This document shows, piece after piece, positions 4,882 through 5,621 of a stretch of 5,621 bases of DNA (position 1 is its first letter; the number at the start of each line of letters is the position of its first letter). Where the stretch lies: NCBI GenBank assembly GCA_947377625.1, contig CANCGR010000213.1, positions 1-5,621 on the forward strand, given 5' to 3'. The notes beneath the pieces are model-generated. The model saw only the letters and a list, made by a program, of their open reading frames with translations. It ran no database searches and was not told where the DNA came from. The stretch is from Gammaproteobacteria bacterium. Lineage in GTDB: Bacteria; Pseudomonadota; Gammaproteobacteria; Pseudomonadales; Pseudohongiellaceae. A program made the position numbers and the translations under genes.

Positions 4882-5621
4882 ATGCGCACAATCAAGCTTG
4901 TCTCTGCCGGTGTCCTCTGCGCTGTGACGTTGGTGATCAGTATGTCGGCCGCGACTATCGCGCTGGCTGCTCCGCCGGCAGCACTGGCCAAGGGTGCCAA
5001 ATATGTTTCGCTCGGCAGCTCCTTTGCGGCCGGCCCCGGCATTCCAGCACAACAGCCGAGCTGTGGCCGCTCAGACCATAACTATCCTCACCTTGTCGCG
5101 GCTGCACTGGCGCTCAAGCTTGTTGATGTGAGTTGCAGCGGCGCCACCACCGCTAACATTCTCGATACGCCGCAAGGCGATGCAGCGCCGCAGCTTGCCG
5201 CACTTACCAGCGACACCATGCTCGTCACTGTTACGATCGGCGGCAACGATATCAGCTATAGCGCATCAACGGGCAAGTGCGGCGGGGCACAAGTGGAAGA
5301 GCACTGCGCGGCCAAACTTGATCAAGCCAGGATAGCCGAGGCGGTCAGCCAACTGCCGGCCAAGCTTGCTGATGTGCTCGCTGCCATCCGCGCCAAGGCG
5401 CCGCAAGCGATCATCGTGCTGGTTCCCTATCCGCGCGTAGTGCCGCTGGCAGATCAGCGCTGCACTGAGCTCGGGCTAACCACTGACGATGCCAACTATT
5501 TGGCTACGCTCGGCGAGCAGCTGGAGCGGGCGCTGGTGAATGCTGCCACCACAGCGCATGTGCTAGTCGCCGATCCCTACGTGGGAAGCGCAGGACACGG
5601 CCCCTGCGCTGATGCTGCCAA
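4882..5621 (+). CDS. Secreted SGNH/GDSL-type hydrolase (N-terminal 246 residues, truncated by window end)
   Basis: A strong ribosome site (AAGGAG, 4869-4874) precedes ATG 4882. The frame is open to the window end. Residues 1 to about 29 form a signal peptide (MRTIKLVSAG... ending ALA), so the enzyme is exported. Block I reads YVSLGSSFAAGPG (41-53), with GSS instead of GDS but the nucleophile Ser47 kept; block II is SCSGATT with Gly87; block III is TIGGNDIS with Asn122. These give the nucleophile and the oxyanion-hole residues of SGNH esterases/lipases. Cysteines at 61, 85, 133, 142, 194 and 242 suggest disulfide bonds, as in secreted lipases of this group. The segment DPYVGSAGHGPCADAA at the end leads toward the catalytic Asp/His block, which lies beyond the window, so completeness cannot be judged. 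The ester substrate is unknown. Confidence 0.88.
   Translation, partial: MRTIKLVSAGVLCAVTLVISMSAATIALAAPPAALAKGAKYVSLGSSFAAGPGIPAQQPSCGRSDHNYPHLVAAALALKLVDVSCSGATTANILDTPQGDAAPQLAALTSDTMLVTVTIGGNDISYSASTGKCGGAQVEEHCAAKLDQARIAEAVSQLPAKLADVLAAIRAKAPQAIIVLVPYPRVVPLADQRCTELGLTTDDANYLATLGEQLERALVNAATTAHVLVADPYVGSAGHGPCADAA

Noticed and set aside
4791..5042. N-terminal extension of the SDR reading frame up to an ATG at 5042
   Set aside because: SDR homology begins at 4790 with a good ribosome site, the extension has no recognisable domain, and it is antisense to the signal peptide and block I of the SGNH hydrolase.
4338..5081. 247-codon open frame on the + strand
   Set aside because: It lies antisense to the SDR gene with all catalytic motifs, then out of frame with the hydrolase; the translation is low-complexity His/Gln/Cys-rich and unlike any family.
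1..5621. CRISPR array, tRNA, rRNA, transposase or integrase
   Set aside because: No spaced direct repeats, cloverleaf-like segment, rRNA-like stretch or recognisable recombinase was seen on either strand.

Overview
This window reads as a chromosomal stretch of a moderately GC-rich environmental proteobacterium. The basis is the gene content: a periplasmic isoquinoline 1-oxidoreductase-type molybdoenzyme, a secreted carboxymuconolactone-decarboxylase (CMD) family protein, DUF6152, an SDR oxidoreductase and a secreted SGNH hydrolase. A gamma- or beta-proteobacterium is my inference; nothing in the sequence fixes the genus. I see no rRNA, tRNA, CRISPR array, transposase or integrase.

Left part (1-968, + strand). 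The 3' end of a molybdopterin-binding oxidoreductase subunit is followed after 32 nt by a CMD-family gene with a signal peptide. The CMD gene carries an in-frame TAG at 690-692, yet family-like sequence continues in the same frame to 968. C-ending codons drop sharply right after the stop, so this may be a mosaic gene as well as a nonsense-interrupted one.

Middle part (965-2775), accessory in character. An endonuclease/exonuclease/phosphatase-fold protein overlaps the CMD stop by 4 nt. A 36-codon orphan ORF follows. Convergent to it is a YgiT/MqsA-type zinc-finger antitoxin-like gene. Just upstream of that gene on the same strand lies a 46-codon remnant that resembles the C-terminus of its usual DUF4258-type toxin partner; it overlaps the zinc-finger start by ATGA and is cut off by a stop at its 5' end. 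Starting 34 nt away and pointing the other way is an intact DUF4160-DUF2442 pair, also joined by ATGA. A perfect 9+9 bp inverted repeat abuts the DUF4160 start codon. The arrangement looks like a toxin-antitoxin-like pair lying against the wreck of a different one.

Right part (2784-5621). A minus-strand operon runs SDR oxidoreductase (4790-4026), secreted uncharacterised protein (3982-3161), DUF6152 protein (3164-2784). The last two overlap by 4 nt and both carry signal peptides. Divergent from the SDR gene, across a 91-nt spacer, starts a secreted SGNH/GDSL hydrolase that runs off the window.
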